Shown here: positions 49,038 through 56,912 of the stretch, piece by piece
How the letters are laid out: each line of letters starts with the position of its first letter
Position numbering within the stretch: position 1 is the stretch's first letter
Origin: REEB95 sp963762425
GTDB taxonomy: Bacteria; Pseudomonadota; Alphaproteobacteria; ATCC43930; CGMCC-115725
Direction: 5' to 3'
Length of the DNA: 64,000 bases
Assembly (NCBI GenBank): GCA_963762425.1
Contig: CAVXKY010000019.1
Span: forward strand, 101,441 to 165,440
Notes under the pieces: generated by a model
Seen by the model: the letters and a program-made list of their open reading frames with translations, nothing else
What the model was told of the DNA's origin: nothing
Database searches by the model: none
Program-made: the position numbers and the translations under genes

Positions 49038-49580
49038 TTGGCCGATAAAGACGATCAGCGGATTTGTCTCGGCGCCGTCGCCGGCGTGCACGGCGTCAAG
49101 GGGCTGGTGCGGCTCAAAAGCTTCACCGCCGATCCCAAGGACATCGCATCCTATGGGCCGCTCGAGGACGAGCGGGGCGCGCGGCGCTTCGAGATCGCGG
49201 TGACCGGCGCCGCGCGCGGCGCGCTGATCGCGCGCATCCAGGGGATCGAGGACCGCAACGCCGCCGAACGGCTCAAGGGCGAGAAGCTTTACGTCAAGCG
49301 CTCATGCCTGCCGCCGACCAATCCCGAGGAATTCTACCAGCACGATCTGGTCGGGCTCGAAGCCCGGCTCGAGGACGGCTCGATGCTGGGCCGCGTGGAA
49401 GCGGTGTTCGATTTCGGCGGCGGCGCCAATCTGGAAATCGCGCTGGCCGAGGGCCGCAGCGTGATGGTGCCGTTCACCCGCCGCACCGTGCCCAAGGTGG
49501 ATCTGTCCGGCGGGCTGCTCACCGTGGCGCCGCCCGAGGGGCTGCTGGAACAACCCAAGCCGAAGACCCGGCGCGCATGA
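49038..49580 (+). CDS. rimM: Ribosome maturation factor RimM
   Basis: RimM assists 30S head assembly and binds S19. The 180-aa protein starts at TTG 49038 (GGAG 9 bases upstream). It has the N-terminal barrel ICLGAVAGVHGVKGLVRLKS and the PRC barrel EEFYQHDLVGLEARLEDG, VMVPFTRRTVPKVDL. The 14-base gap to rpsP and ATGA overlap with trmD fix its place in the operon. Confidence 0.95.
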   Translation: MADKDDQRICLGAVAGVHGVKGLVRLKSFTADPKDIASYGPLEDERGARRFEIAVTGAARGALIARIQGIEDRNAAERLKGEKLYVKRSCLPPTNPEEFYQHDLVGLEARLEDGSMLGRVEAVFDFGGGANLEIALAEGRSVMVPFTRRTVPKVDLSGGLLTVAPPEGLLEQPKPKTRRA

Positions 49581-50281
49581 CCGCCCCCTGGACCGCCACC
49601 GTGCTGACCCTGTTCCCGGAAATGTTTCCCGGGCCGCTGGGTTTTTCGCTCGCCGGCAATGCAAGCGGCAAGGGGATTTGGCGCCTGGAAACAGTGGACA
49701 TCCGCCGATTCGCGCGCGATAAACACCGCTCCGTCGACGACACGCCTTTCGGCGGCGGGCCGGGCATGGTCTTGAGGCCCGACGTCCTCGATGCGGCGAT
49801 TGCCGGCACGCAAGCTCCGGGTCCGCTGTTCCTGCTGAGTCCGCGCGGAAAACCGCTGGACCAGGGGCGCGTCCGGGAACTGGCGGCGGGACCGGGCGTC
49901 CGGTTGCTGTGCGGACGCTTCGAGGGCGTCGACCAGCGGGTGATCGAGGCGCGCCGGATCGAGGAGCTGAGCCTCGGCGATTTCGTGCTTTCGGGCGGCG
50001 AGCCGGCGGCGATCGCGTTGATCGACGCCTGCGTCAGGCTCCTGCCCGGCGTCGTGGGCAAGGAATTTTCGCTGGAGGAAGAGAGTTTCACCGGGGGATT
50101 GCTCGAATATCCCCACTACACCCGGCCGCAGGATTGGCAGGGAATGCCCGTGCCGGAGGTTCTCGTCTCCGGCCATCACGAGAAGGTCCGCCAGTGGCGC
50201 AAGGCCGAGGCGGAAGCGGCGACGCGGGAGCGACGCCCGGATTTGTGGAAACAATACCTCGCCCGCTCGCGGGGACAGTAA
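49577..50281 (+). CDS. trmD: tRNA (guanine-N1)-methyltransferase TrmD
   Basis: TrmD makes m1G37, preventing frameshifts. The 234-aa SPOUT enzyme has VLTLFPEMFPGPLGFSLAG, RRFARDKHRSVDDTPFGGGP, LLCGRFEGVDQRVIE, and the trefoil-knot SAM site LSLGDFVLSGGEPAAIALID. PHYTRPQDWQGMPVPEVLVS follows. ATG 49577 overlaps the rimM stop. Confidence 0.98.
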   Translation: MTAPWTATVLTLFPEMFPGPLGFSLAGNASGKGIWRLETVDIRRFARDKHRSVDDTPFGGGPGMVLRPDVLDAAIAGTQAPGPLFLLSPRGKPLDQGRVRELAAGPGVRLLCGRFEGVDQRVIEARRIEELSLGDFVLSGGEPAAIALIDACVRLLPGVVGKEFSLEEESFTGGLLEYPHYTRPQDWQGMPVPEVLVSGHHEKVRQWRKAEAEAATRERRPDLWKQYLARSRGQ

Positions 50282-50296
50282 GACCGGAGAAGTGCC

Positions 50297-50824
50297 ATGG
50301 ACGTTATGCAGATGCTCGACAAAGAGGCGGTCCAGAAACTGACCGCCGCCCGCGCGGTGCCGGAGTTCCGGCCGGGCGACACGCTCAAGGTGATGCTGCG
50401 CGTGATCGAAGGCGAGCGCGAGCGCGTCCAGGCGTTCGAGGGCGTGTGCATCGCGCGCAAGAACGCCGGGATCAATTCCAACTTCACGCTCAGGAAGATT
50501 TCCTACGGCGAGGGCGTCGAGCGCGTCTTCCCGCTCTATTCGCCGCGCATCGCCTCCATCGAGGTGGTGCGCCGCGGCATGGTGCGCCGCGCCAAGCTCT
50601 ATTACCTGCGCGGGCTGGCGGGCAAGGCGGCGCGCATCACCGAGCGCGAGCGCGAGAAGATCGCGACCAAGGGCATCGATTTGACGGCGATCGCCGGCGA
50701 TGCGACCTCGCCCGTGGCGGACGAGGCCCCGGCGCCCGAAGCCGGGGAAGCCGCCGCCCCGGTTGAAGCCAAGCCGAAAACCGCGGCCCGGGTGAAAGCG
50801 AAGCCGAAGCCAAGGCGAAAGTGA
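50297..50824 (+). CDS. rplS: 50S ribosomal protein L19
   Basis: L19 lies at the 30S-50S interface. The core (MDVMQMLDKEAVQKLTAARA, FRPGDTLKVMLRVIEGERER, GVERVFPLYSPRIASIEVVR, RAKLYYLRGLAGKAARI) is complete by residue 125. The tail is Ala/Pro/Lys-rich. As read, it stops at 50824, but from about 50790 another frame continues the same style (AEAKAKVKAEAKAAKAK) to TAA at 50869-50871, 4 bases before leuC. A single-base indel in the tail is therefore likely; the core is unaffected. Confidence 0.95.
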   Translation: MDVMQMLDKEAVQKLTAARAVPEFRPGDTLKVMLRVIEGERERVQAFEGVCIARKNAGINSNFTLRKISYGEGVERVFPLYSPRIASIEVVRRGMVRRAKLYYLRGLAGKAARITEREREKIATKGIDLTAIAGDATSPVADEAPAPEAGEAAAPVEAKPKTAARVKAKPKPRRK

Positions 50825-50875
50825 AAGCCGAAGCCAAGGCCGCCAAGGCCAAGACGCCAGCGAAGAAGTAACGCC

Positions 50876-52282
50876 ATGGCCCGGAAGCGGACGCTGTTCG
50901 ACAAAATCTGGGAAAGCCATCTGGTCGAGCAACTGCCGGACGGCACCTGCCTGCTCTATATCGACCGGCATCTGGTGCATGAGGTCACCAGCCCGCAGGC
51001 CTTCGAGGGCCTGCGCCTGAGCCGGCGCAAGGTGCGCCAGCCCTTGGCCACCATCGCGGTGGTCGACCACAACGTGCCGACCACCGACCGCTCCAAGGGG
51101 ATATCCGATCCGGAATCGAAGCTCCAGATCGAGACGCTGGATCGCAACGCCAAGGAATTCGGCATTCCCTATTTCGGCATCGACGATTTGCGCCAGGGCA
51201 TCGTCCACATCATCGGTCCCGAGCAGGGCATGACCCAGCCCGGCATGACCATCGTCTGCGGCGACAGCCACACCGCGACCCACGGCGCCTTCGGCGCGTT
51301 GGCGTTCGGCATCGGAACGTCCGAGGTCGAACATGTGCTGGCGACGCAGACTTTGATCCAGCGCCGCGCCAAGAACATGCGCGTTTCGGTCGAGGGCGAT
51401 CTGCCGCAAGGCGTGACAGCCAAGGATCTGATCCTCGGCATCATCGGCCAGATCGGCACCGCCGGCGGCACCGGCCATGTCGTCGAATACGCCGGCAATG
51501 CGATCCGCAAGCTGTCGATGGAAGGGCGCATGACGGTGTGCAACATGTCGATCGAGGCCGGCGCGCGCGCCGGATTGATCGCGCCCGACGAAACCACGTT
51601 CGACTATCTGAAGGGCCGGCCTTCCGCCCCCAAGGGCGCCGCTTGGGAACAGGCGGTCGCGTTCTGGAAGACGCTCCCGTCCGACCCGGGCGCCGTTTAC
51701 GACACCGAGATCAAGATCGACGCATCCAAGATCGCGCCGCAAGTGACCTGGGGCACCAGCCCCGAGGACGTGCTGCCGATCACGGGAATCGTGCCCGACC
51801 CGGCCGGCGTGGCCGATCCGGCCAAGCGCGCGGCGATGGAACGCTCGCTCGAATACATGGACCTCAAGCCCGGCACCAAATTGATGGAATTGCCGGTGCA
51901 GCGCGTCTTCATCGGCTCCTGCACCAACGGGCGGATCGAGGATCTGCGCGCAGCCGCCAAGATCGCCCAGGGCCGCAAGGTGGCGGCCGGCGTCGCCGCC
52001 ATGGTGGTGCCGGGCTCGGGCCTGGTGAAGCGCCAGGCCGAGGCGGAAGGGCTCGACCGCATCTTCCTCGCGGCCGGATTCGAATGGCGCGAGCCGGGCT
52101 GTTCCATGTGTCTCGCCATGAATGCCGACCGGCTCGAGCCGGGAGAGAGATGCGCCTCCACCTCGAATCGGAATTTCGAAGGCCGCCAGGGGCGCGGCGG
52201 GCGCAGCCATCTGATGAGCCCGGCCATGGCCGCCGCCGCCGCGGTGACCGGCCGACTCGCGGATGTGCGCGAACTGAGCTGA
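50876..52282 (+). CDS. leuC: 3-isopropylmalate dehydratase large subunit
   Basis: LeuC with LeuD isomerises 2- to 3-isopropylmalate through a 4Fe-4S cluster. The 468-aa protein has TLFDKIWESHLVEQLPDGTC, YIDRHLVHEVTSPQAFEGLR, the active-site CGDSHTATHGAFGALAFGIG, and cluster cysteines in VFIGSCTNGRIEDLRAAAKI and EPGCSMCLAMNADRL. SNRNFEGRQGRGGRSHLMSP is near the end. It follows rplS closely. Its partner leuD is separated from it by the pstS insertion. Confidence 0.98.
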   Translation: MARKRTLFDKIWESHLVEQLPDGTCLLYIDRHLVHEVTSPQAFEGLRLSRRKVRQPLATIAVVDHNVPTTDRSKGISDPESKLQIETLDRNAKEFGIPYFGIDDLRQGIVHIIGPEQGMTQPGMTIVCGDSHTATHGAFGALAFGIGTSEVEHVLATQTLIQRRAKNMRVSVEGDLPQGVTAKDLILGIIGQIGTAGGTGHVVEYAGNAIRKLSMEGRMTVCNMSIEAGARAGLIAPDETTFDYLKGRPSAPKGAAWEQAVAFWKTLPSDPGAVYDTEIKIDASKIAPQVTWGTSPEDVLPITGIVPDPAGVADPAKRAAMERSLEYMDLKPGTKLMELPVQRVFIGSCTNGRIEDLRAAAKIAQGRKVAAGVAAMVVPGSGLVKRQAEAEGLDRIFLAAGFEWREPGCSMCLAMNADRLEPGERCASTSNRNFEGRQGRGGRSHLMSPAMAAAAAVTGRLADVRELS

Positions 52283-52291
52283 CCCCACCGA

Positions 52292-52320
52292 CCGTCAAAA
52301 ATCCGTCACGAAACTGCAAC
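52292..52320 (+). promoter_or_regulatory. PHO box upstream of pstS
   Basis: Three direct repeats at 11-base spacing match the PhoB consensus (CTGTCAT-N4 units): CCGTCAA (52292-52298), AAAT spacer, CCGTCAC (52303-52309), GAAA spacer, CTGCAAC (52314-52320). It starts 10 bases after the leuC stop and lies 87 bases before the pstS ATG, implying phosphate-starvation control of pstS. Confidence 0.8.
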
Positions 52321-52406
52321 GCCTGCGACTTTTTGCGCGCGTAAGTTCCCGGACGACGGGGCGATGCGCGTGCGCGCCCACGTTTCACCAGGAAGGGGCA
52401 CTTTTC

Positions 52407-53462
52407 ATGAAACAGCGAATTCTTTTCGCCCTCGCCGCGGTTTCGGCGGCGGCGATGCTGACCGTATCGGCGCAGGCCAAGGACTTGTCCGGCGCCGGCG
52501 GCACGGCGATCTATCCGGTCCTGTCGCAATGGGCCGACACCTATCAGAAGGCGACCGGCACCGCCGTCAATTACCAGGCCATCGGCTCGGGCGGCGGCAT
52601 CAAGCAGATCCAGGCCGGAACCGTCGACTTCGCCAACAGCGACAAGCCGCTGAAGCCCGACGATCTGGCCGCGATGAAAGTCGCGCAATTCCCGATGGTG
52701 ATCATCTCCATCACCCCGATCGTCAACCTGCCCGGCATCAAGCCGGGTGAAATGACGCTCGACGGCAAGACGCTGGCCGACATCTATCTCGGCAAGATCA
52801 CGTCCTGGGACAGCCCGCAGATCAAGGCGCTCAACCCGGCCGTCAAGCTGCCGCACATGGCGATCACGACCGTTCACCGTTCGGACGGCTCGGGCACGAC
52901 CTTCAATTTCACCAACTATCTCGGCAAGGTCAGCCCGGAATGGCAAGACAAGGTCGGCGCGGACGTGTCGGTCGAGTGGCCGAACGGCGTCGGCGGCAAG
53001 GGCAATGCCGGCGTGGCTTCCTCGGTCCAGCAGGTCGTCGGCTCGATCGGCTATGTCGAATACGCCTATGTCATGGAAAACAAGCTGACTTTCACCAAGA
53101 TGAAGAACAAGGCGGGCAAGACGCTCGAGCCCACCATGGACGCGTTCACGGCGGCGGCGGCGAACGCCGATTTCAGCAAGGTGCAGGATTTCTATCTCAT
53201 CCTGACCGATCAGCCGGGCGACAAGAGCTGGCCGATCACCGCGGCGACCTACATGCTGATGCGCCTGGATTACACGGCGGATCAAAACCAGCCGGTGCTC
53301 AAGTTCCTCGATTGGGCCCTCAAGAACGGGCAGGAACAGGCAAGGGCGCTCGACTACGTGCCGCTGCCCCCGCCCGTCGTTCAGCAGATCGAGGCCTCCT
53401 GGGCCCGGGATTTCAAGACCCCGGACGGCAAGCCGATCTTCTCGGCAATGGCGGCTCACTAA
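52407..53462 (+). CDS. pstS: Phosphate ABC transporter substrate-binding protein
   Basis: PstS captures phosphate in the periplasm for the PstCAB importer. The 351-aa protein has a signal peptide (MKQRILFALAAVSAAAMLTV, cleavage after AQA). Phosphate-site motifs are DLSGAGGTAIYPVLSQWADT, VNYQAIGSGGGIKQIQAGTV with DFANSDKPL, VHRSDGSGTTFNFTNYL and GNAGVASSVQQVVGSIGYVE. AGGAAGGGG precedes ATG 52407. No pstC, pstA, pstB or phoU is nearby; the gene is an isolated unit with its own PHO box and terminator, placed between leuC and leuD. Confidence 0.94.
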   Translation: MKQRILFALAAVSAAAMLTVSAQAKDLSGAGGTAIYPVLSQWADTYQKATGTAVNYQAIGSGGGIKQIQAGTVDFANSDKPLKPDDLAAMKVAQFPMVIISITPIVNLPGIKPGEMTLDGKTLADIYLGKITSWDSPQIKALNPAVKLPHMAITTVHRSDGSGTTFNFTNYLGKVSPEWQDKVGADVSVEWPNGVGGKGNAGVASSVQQVVGSIGYVEYAYVMENKLTFTKMKNKAGKTLEPTMDAFTAAAANADFSKVQDFYLILTDQPGDKSWPITAATYMLMRLDYTADQNQPVLKFLDWALKNGQEQARALDYVPLPPPVVQQIEASWARDFKTPDGKPIFSAMAAH

Positions 53463-53505
53463 GTCTTTTCCGCTGAAGGTTTATCGAGACGCTCTTTCGT
53501 GAAAC

Positions 53506-53539
53506 GGGGCCGGGTCGAAAGACCCGGCCCCAGGTTTTT
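53506..53539 (+). terminator. Strong intrinsic terminator after pstS
   Basis: GGGGCCGGGTC (53506-53516) pairs perfectly with GACCCGGCCCC (53521-53531) around a GAAA tetraloop, followed by AGG and TTTTT (53535-53539). It would end the pstS transcript and insulate leuD from it. Confidence 0.9.
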
Positions 53540-53601
53540 GGGGGGCGCGCGCGAGCCCGCCCTTGCCTTCCGGCCCCGCCTCCGCTAACCATCGGGCCGC
53601 C

Positions 53602-54207
53602 ATGGACCGATTCACCACCCTCACCGGCGTCGCGGCGCCCTTGCCGATGATCAATGTCGACACCGACAAGATCATCCCCAAGCAATATCTCAAGACCATC
53701 GCGCGCACCGGGCTGGGCAAGGCCTTGTTCGACGAGCTGCGCTACAACCCGGACGGCAGCGAGAAGCCGGATTTCGTCCTCAATCAGCCGGCCTACCGGA
53801 AGGCGCAGATCCTGGTGGCGGGCGAGAATTTCGGCTGCGGCTCGTCGCGCGAGCACGCGCCCTGGGCGCTGTTGGATTTCGGCATCCGCGCCGTGATCGC
53901 GCCGAGCTTCGCCGACATCTTCCACACCAATTGCCTCAAGAACGGCGTGCTGCCGATCGCGTTGCCGGCCGAGATTTGCGCCCAGCTGATGGACGACGCG
54001 CGCAAGGGGGCGAACGCCCGCATCACCATCGATCTCGAAAAGCAGACCGTCACCCGGCCCGACGGCCAGGCCATCCGTTTCGAGATCGATCCGTTCCAGA
54101 AGGACTGCCTGCTCAAGGGCCTGGACGAGATCGGCCTGACCCTGAAAAAGGACAAGGCGATTTCGGGCTACGAGCAAAAGCGCAAGCAGAGCCAGCCCTG
54201 GCTTTGA
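53602..54207 (+). CDS. leuD: 3-isopropylmalate dehydratase small subunit
   Basis: The 201-aa swivelling subunit of isopropylmalate isomerase shows MDRFTTLTGVAAPLPMINVD, TDKIIPKQYLKTIARTGLGK, the conserved GENFGCGSSREHAPWALLDF and FADIFHTNCLKNGVLPI. ATG 53602 gives the standard N-terminus. It lies after the pstS terminator, so it needs its own promoter in 53540-53601 or readthrough. Confidence 0.98.
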   Translation: MDRFTTLTGVAAPLPMINVDTDKIIPKQYLKTIARTGLGKALFDELRYNPDGSEKPDFVLNQPAYRKAQILVAGENFGCGSSREHAPWALLDFGIRAVIAPSFADIFHTNCLKNGVLPIALPAEICAQLMDDARKGANARITIDLEKQTVTRPDGQAIRFEIDPFQKDCLLKGLDEIGLTLKKDKAISGYEQKRKQSQPWL

Positions 54208-54247
54208 GCCGGGAAAGACCGCCGGGGAAGACCGGATAAGGGGGATC

Positions 54248-55357
54248 ATGCCGTCGAACAAGAAAGTGCTGCTCCTGCCCGGCGACGGGATCGGGCCGGA
54301 GGTGACGCGCCAGGCCGCGCGCGTGCTCGAGCTCTTCGGCCGGAAGAAGATCGCCAGCTTCGAGGTGAAAGAGGATTTGGTCGGCGGCGCGGCGCTCGAC
54401 CGGCACAAGCTGCCCTTGACCGACGCGACCATGAAGACCGCGATGGAAGCCGACGCCGTACTGCTGGGCGCGGTGGGCGGCCCGAAATGGGACAATCTTC
54501 CCTTCGCGTTGAAGCCCGAGCGCGGCTTGTTGCGCTTGCGCAAGGACATGGAGCTGTTCGCCAATCTGCGGCCGGCCTTCGTGTTCGGCCCGCTGGTCGG
54601 CGCCTCGACCTTGAAGAAAGAAGTGGTCGAAGGGCTCGACATGATCATCGTGCGGGAACTCACCGGCGGGATTTATTTCGGCGAGCCGCGCGGCATTTCG
54701 ACCTTGCCCGACGGCAGCCGCAAGGGCGTCAACACCCAGGTCTACACCACGGCCGAGATCCTGCGCGTGGCGCGGGTGGGATTCGAGCTGGCGCGCAAGC
54801 GCGGCAAGAAGCTTTGCTCGGTCGAAAAGGCCAATGTCATGGAATCGGGCGTGTTGTGGCGCGAAGAGGTGCAGAAGCTGGGCGACGCGGAATACCGGGA
54901 CATCGCGCTTTCCCACATGTATGCCGATAACTGTGCCATGCAGCTGGTGCGGAACCCCAAGCAGTTCGACGTCATCGTCACCGACAATCTCTTCGGCGAC
55001 ATTTTATCGGATTGCGCCGCGATGCTGACCGGCTCGCTCGGCATGCTGCCTTCGGCCAGCCTGGGCGCGGTGGACAAAAGCGGCAGGCGCCGCGCGCTTT
55101 ACGAGCCGGTGCACGGCTCGGCGCCCGACATCGCCGGCAAGAACGCGGCCAATCCGCTGGCGTCGATCCTGTCGCTCGCCATGATGCTGCGCTGGTCCTT
55201 CGACATGGAGGACGAGGCGCGTATGGTGGAAAAGGCGGTCGAGGCGGCGCTCGAAAGCGGCGCCCGCACCGGCGACATCATGCAGCCGGGCATGAACAAG
55301 ATTTCCACCACGGATATGGGCGACAAGGTGCTGGCCGAGATATCGTTGCTGATCTAG
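54248..55357 (+). CDS. leuB: 3-isopropylmalate dehydrogenase
   Basis: LeuB oxidatively decarboxylates 3-isopropylmalate with NAD and Mg2+. The 369-aa protein has LLLPGDGIGPEVTRQAARVL, LLGAVGGPKWDNLPFALKPE, ELTGGIYFGEPRGI, the substrate/metal region VIVTDNLFGDILSDCAAMLT and EPVHGSAPDIAGKNAANPLA. It is 40 bases after leuD. A hairpin follows the stop. Confidence 0.98.
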   Translation: MPSNKKVLLLPGDGIGPEVTRQAARVLELFGRKKIASFEVKEDLVGGAALDRHKLPLTDATMKTAMEADAVLLGAVGGPKWDNLPFALKPERGLLRLRKDMELFANLRPAFVFGPLVGASTLKKEVVEGLDMIIVRELTGGIYFGEPRGISTLPDGSRKGVNTQVYTTAEILRVARVGFELARKRGKKLCSVEKANVMESGVLWREEVQKLGDAEYRDIALSHMYADNCAMQLVRNPKQFDVIVTDNLFGDILSDCAAMLTGSLGMLPSASLGAVDKSGRRRALYEPVHGSAPDIAGKNAANPLASILSLAMMLRWSFDMEDEARMVEKAVEAALESGARTGDIMQPGMNKISTTDMGDKVLAEISLLI

Positions 55358-55366
55358 GCGCCGGCC

Positions 55367-55389
55367 CCGTCTCCGCGAGGCGGGGACGG
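55367..55389. terminator. Hairpin at the leuB / flavin oxidoreductase convergent junction
   Basis: CCGTCTCCGC (55367-55376) pairs with GCGGGGACGG (55380-55389) across a GAG loop, ten pairs with one G-U. It lies in the 33-base gap between converging genes and may act as a bidirectional terminator, although flanking T-tracts are weak. Confidence 0.5.
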
Positions 55390-55390
55390 C

Positions 55391-56455
55391 TTATTGGCCT
55401 TCGTGGAAATGCGGCTTCACCTGCTCGGCGAAGCGCGACATCTCTTCCTTCACCTGACGGTGCGGTTTCAGCCCGACGTTGAAATAGAGGATCACCTCGT
55501 TGAAGCCGGCGGCTTCGACCTTCTTGAGCGTGTCGATCATCTGCTGCGATCCACCCATCAGCACCGAATTCTCGGTGAGATCGCCCGGCTTCACCTTGTG
55601 CAGCCTTTCCACCATGTCGATGAAATAGCGGTAGCTCGGCGGCGCGGTCTTGGGATCGCCGGGCAAGGCCGGTATGACGCATTCCTTGTAGTAGCGGATC
55701 TGGCGGGCGCGCGCGGCGTCTTCTTGTTCCTTGGTGTCGAAGAAATGGGTGAAATAGCTGCACATCAGCCGGCCGGGCTCGCGGCCGTATTTGGCGCAAG
55801 TCTCGCGATAGAGGTCCGAAACCTGCCTGAGCCCGCCGAAACTCATGGCGGCCGCAAAGGGCGCCACGATCAAGCCGCAGTTGAGCCTTGCCGCCAGCTC
55901 GATCGAGGGCTTGGAGAAGGAGCCGACATAGGTGGGGATCGGCCGCTGCACCGGTTGCGGCGTGATGCGCACGTCCTCGAACTGGTAATATTTCCCCTTA
56001 TGCGAGATGCGCTTGCCGCCCGCGTCCCACAAGCGGCGCACCACCTCCATGCCCTCCTCGAAAATACCCTGGTTGTCGTCGAAATCGATCTTGAAAGGCA
56101 TGTATTCGCGCCGGTCGTAGCCGCGCCCGGCGGCCCAATCGACCCGGCCGTGGCTGAGAAGATCGAGCGAGGCCCATTGCTCGGCGACGCGGATGGGGTG
56201 GTGTAGCGGCAACACCGTGACCGCGGGAGCGAGGCGGATGCGCGAGGTCTTGGCGGCGATATGGGCCAGCACCAGATCGGGACAGGACAAGACGCCCAGG
56301 GAGTTAAAGTGATGCTCGCCGATCCAGGCGGAATGGAGTCCGAGCGTCTCGGCGTGCAACGTCTCGGCGACGATGTCGGCGACGAACTGGTTGGCCGAGC
56401 GCGGATTGTTCTCGTAGTGATTGTCGCTCAGCGTGAAATAGCCGAAATCGAGCAT
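55391..56455 (-). CDS. LLM-class flavin-dependent oxidoreductase
   Basis: The 354-aa luciferase-like monooxygenase has an N-terminal MLDFGYFTLSDNHYENNPRS, LHSAWIGEHHFNSLGVLSCP, ILPLHHPIR-like AVTVLPLHHPIRVAEQWASL and LDLLSHGRVDWAAGRGYDRR, followed by PIPTYVGSFSKPSIELAARL. It would use reduced FMN and oxygen; substrate unknown. GGGGGAGGG precedes ATG 56455. It stands alone, convergent to leuB. Confidence 0.9.
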   Translation of the reverse strand: MLDFGYFTLSDNHYENNPRSANQFVADIVAETLHAETLGLHSAWIGEHHFNSLGVLSCPDLVLAHIAAKTSRIRLAPAVTVLPLHHPIRVAEQWASLDLLSHGRVDWAAGRGYDRREYMPFKIDFDDNQGIFEEGMEVVRRLWDAGGKRISHKGKYYQFEDVRITPQPVQRPIPTYVGSFSKPSIELAARLNCGLIVAPFAAAMSFGGLRQVSDLYRETCAKYGREPGRLMCSYFTHFFDTKEQEDAARARQIRYYKECVIPALPGDPKTAPPSYRYFIDMVERLHKVKPGDLTENSVLMGGSQQMIDTLKKVEAAGFNEVILYFNVGLKPHRQVKEEMSRFAEQVKPHFHEGQ

Positions 56456-56912
56456 CGTCCCTCCCCCTCAACCGGTTTTTTTAACCATAGACCGGGGCCG
56501 AAGCCGCTTCCAAGCCGGAACTGGCCGAAGCCCTGCGCGCCCCGATCCAGTCTTGGCAAGACCAGCCGCGTCAAACGCGCCGGCCGCGGGCGGGGTCTGG
56601 CCGAAGATCGTGGTAAATCCGCGCGCCGGACGCCGGCGTTAACCAGATTGATCATGACGTTAAGACTAAATAAACCCATTATTATGTAGATTCAAGTCAA
56701 AGCGTCGGTATTTCTTCTATGTTATTACACATTATTACACAAATCACAAAATTCTTTGCACGAATACTAATTTATATATTGGAAATTCTTGCACATTAGG
56801 GTACAAGTTTGACAGCGGCGCCGTCTAACGTCGGCGGCTTTGACAGGTCGGTGGTTCGCAGAACGCGCATCCGGTCGGTCTCGCGTCCTTGGATAGAGGA
56901 ACGGGAGCGAAC
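56456..56912. other. Long regulatory gap with AT-rich tract and tandem 10-bp repeat
   Basis: This 457-base gap separates the oxidoreductase from the exopolysaccharide locus. From about 56640 to 56812 base composition turns sharply AT-rich. TTATTACACA occurs twice in tandem (56722-56731, 56732-56741), followed by AAATCACAAAATTC and TTTATATATTGG. Downstream are several TTGCAC-type hexamers but no convincing sigma-54 -24/-12 pair was found. No open frame or RNA gene is recognised. It is probably the promoter and operator region of the sugar transferase-prsK-prsR unit. Confidence 0.5.

Noticed and set aside
56750..56800. Sigma-54 promoter upstream of the sugar transferase (GGAAATTCTTGCA)
   Set aside because: The GG and GC dinucleotides are 8 bases apart instead of 10, so the -24/-12 spacing is wrong.
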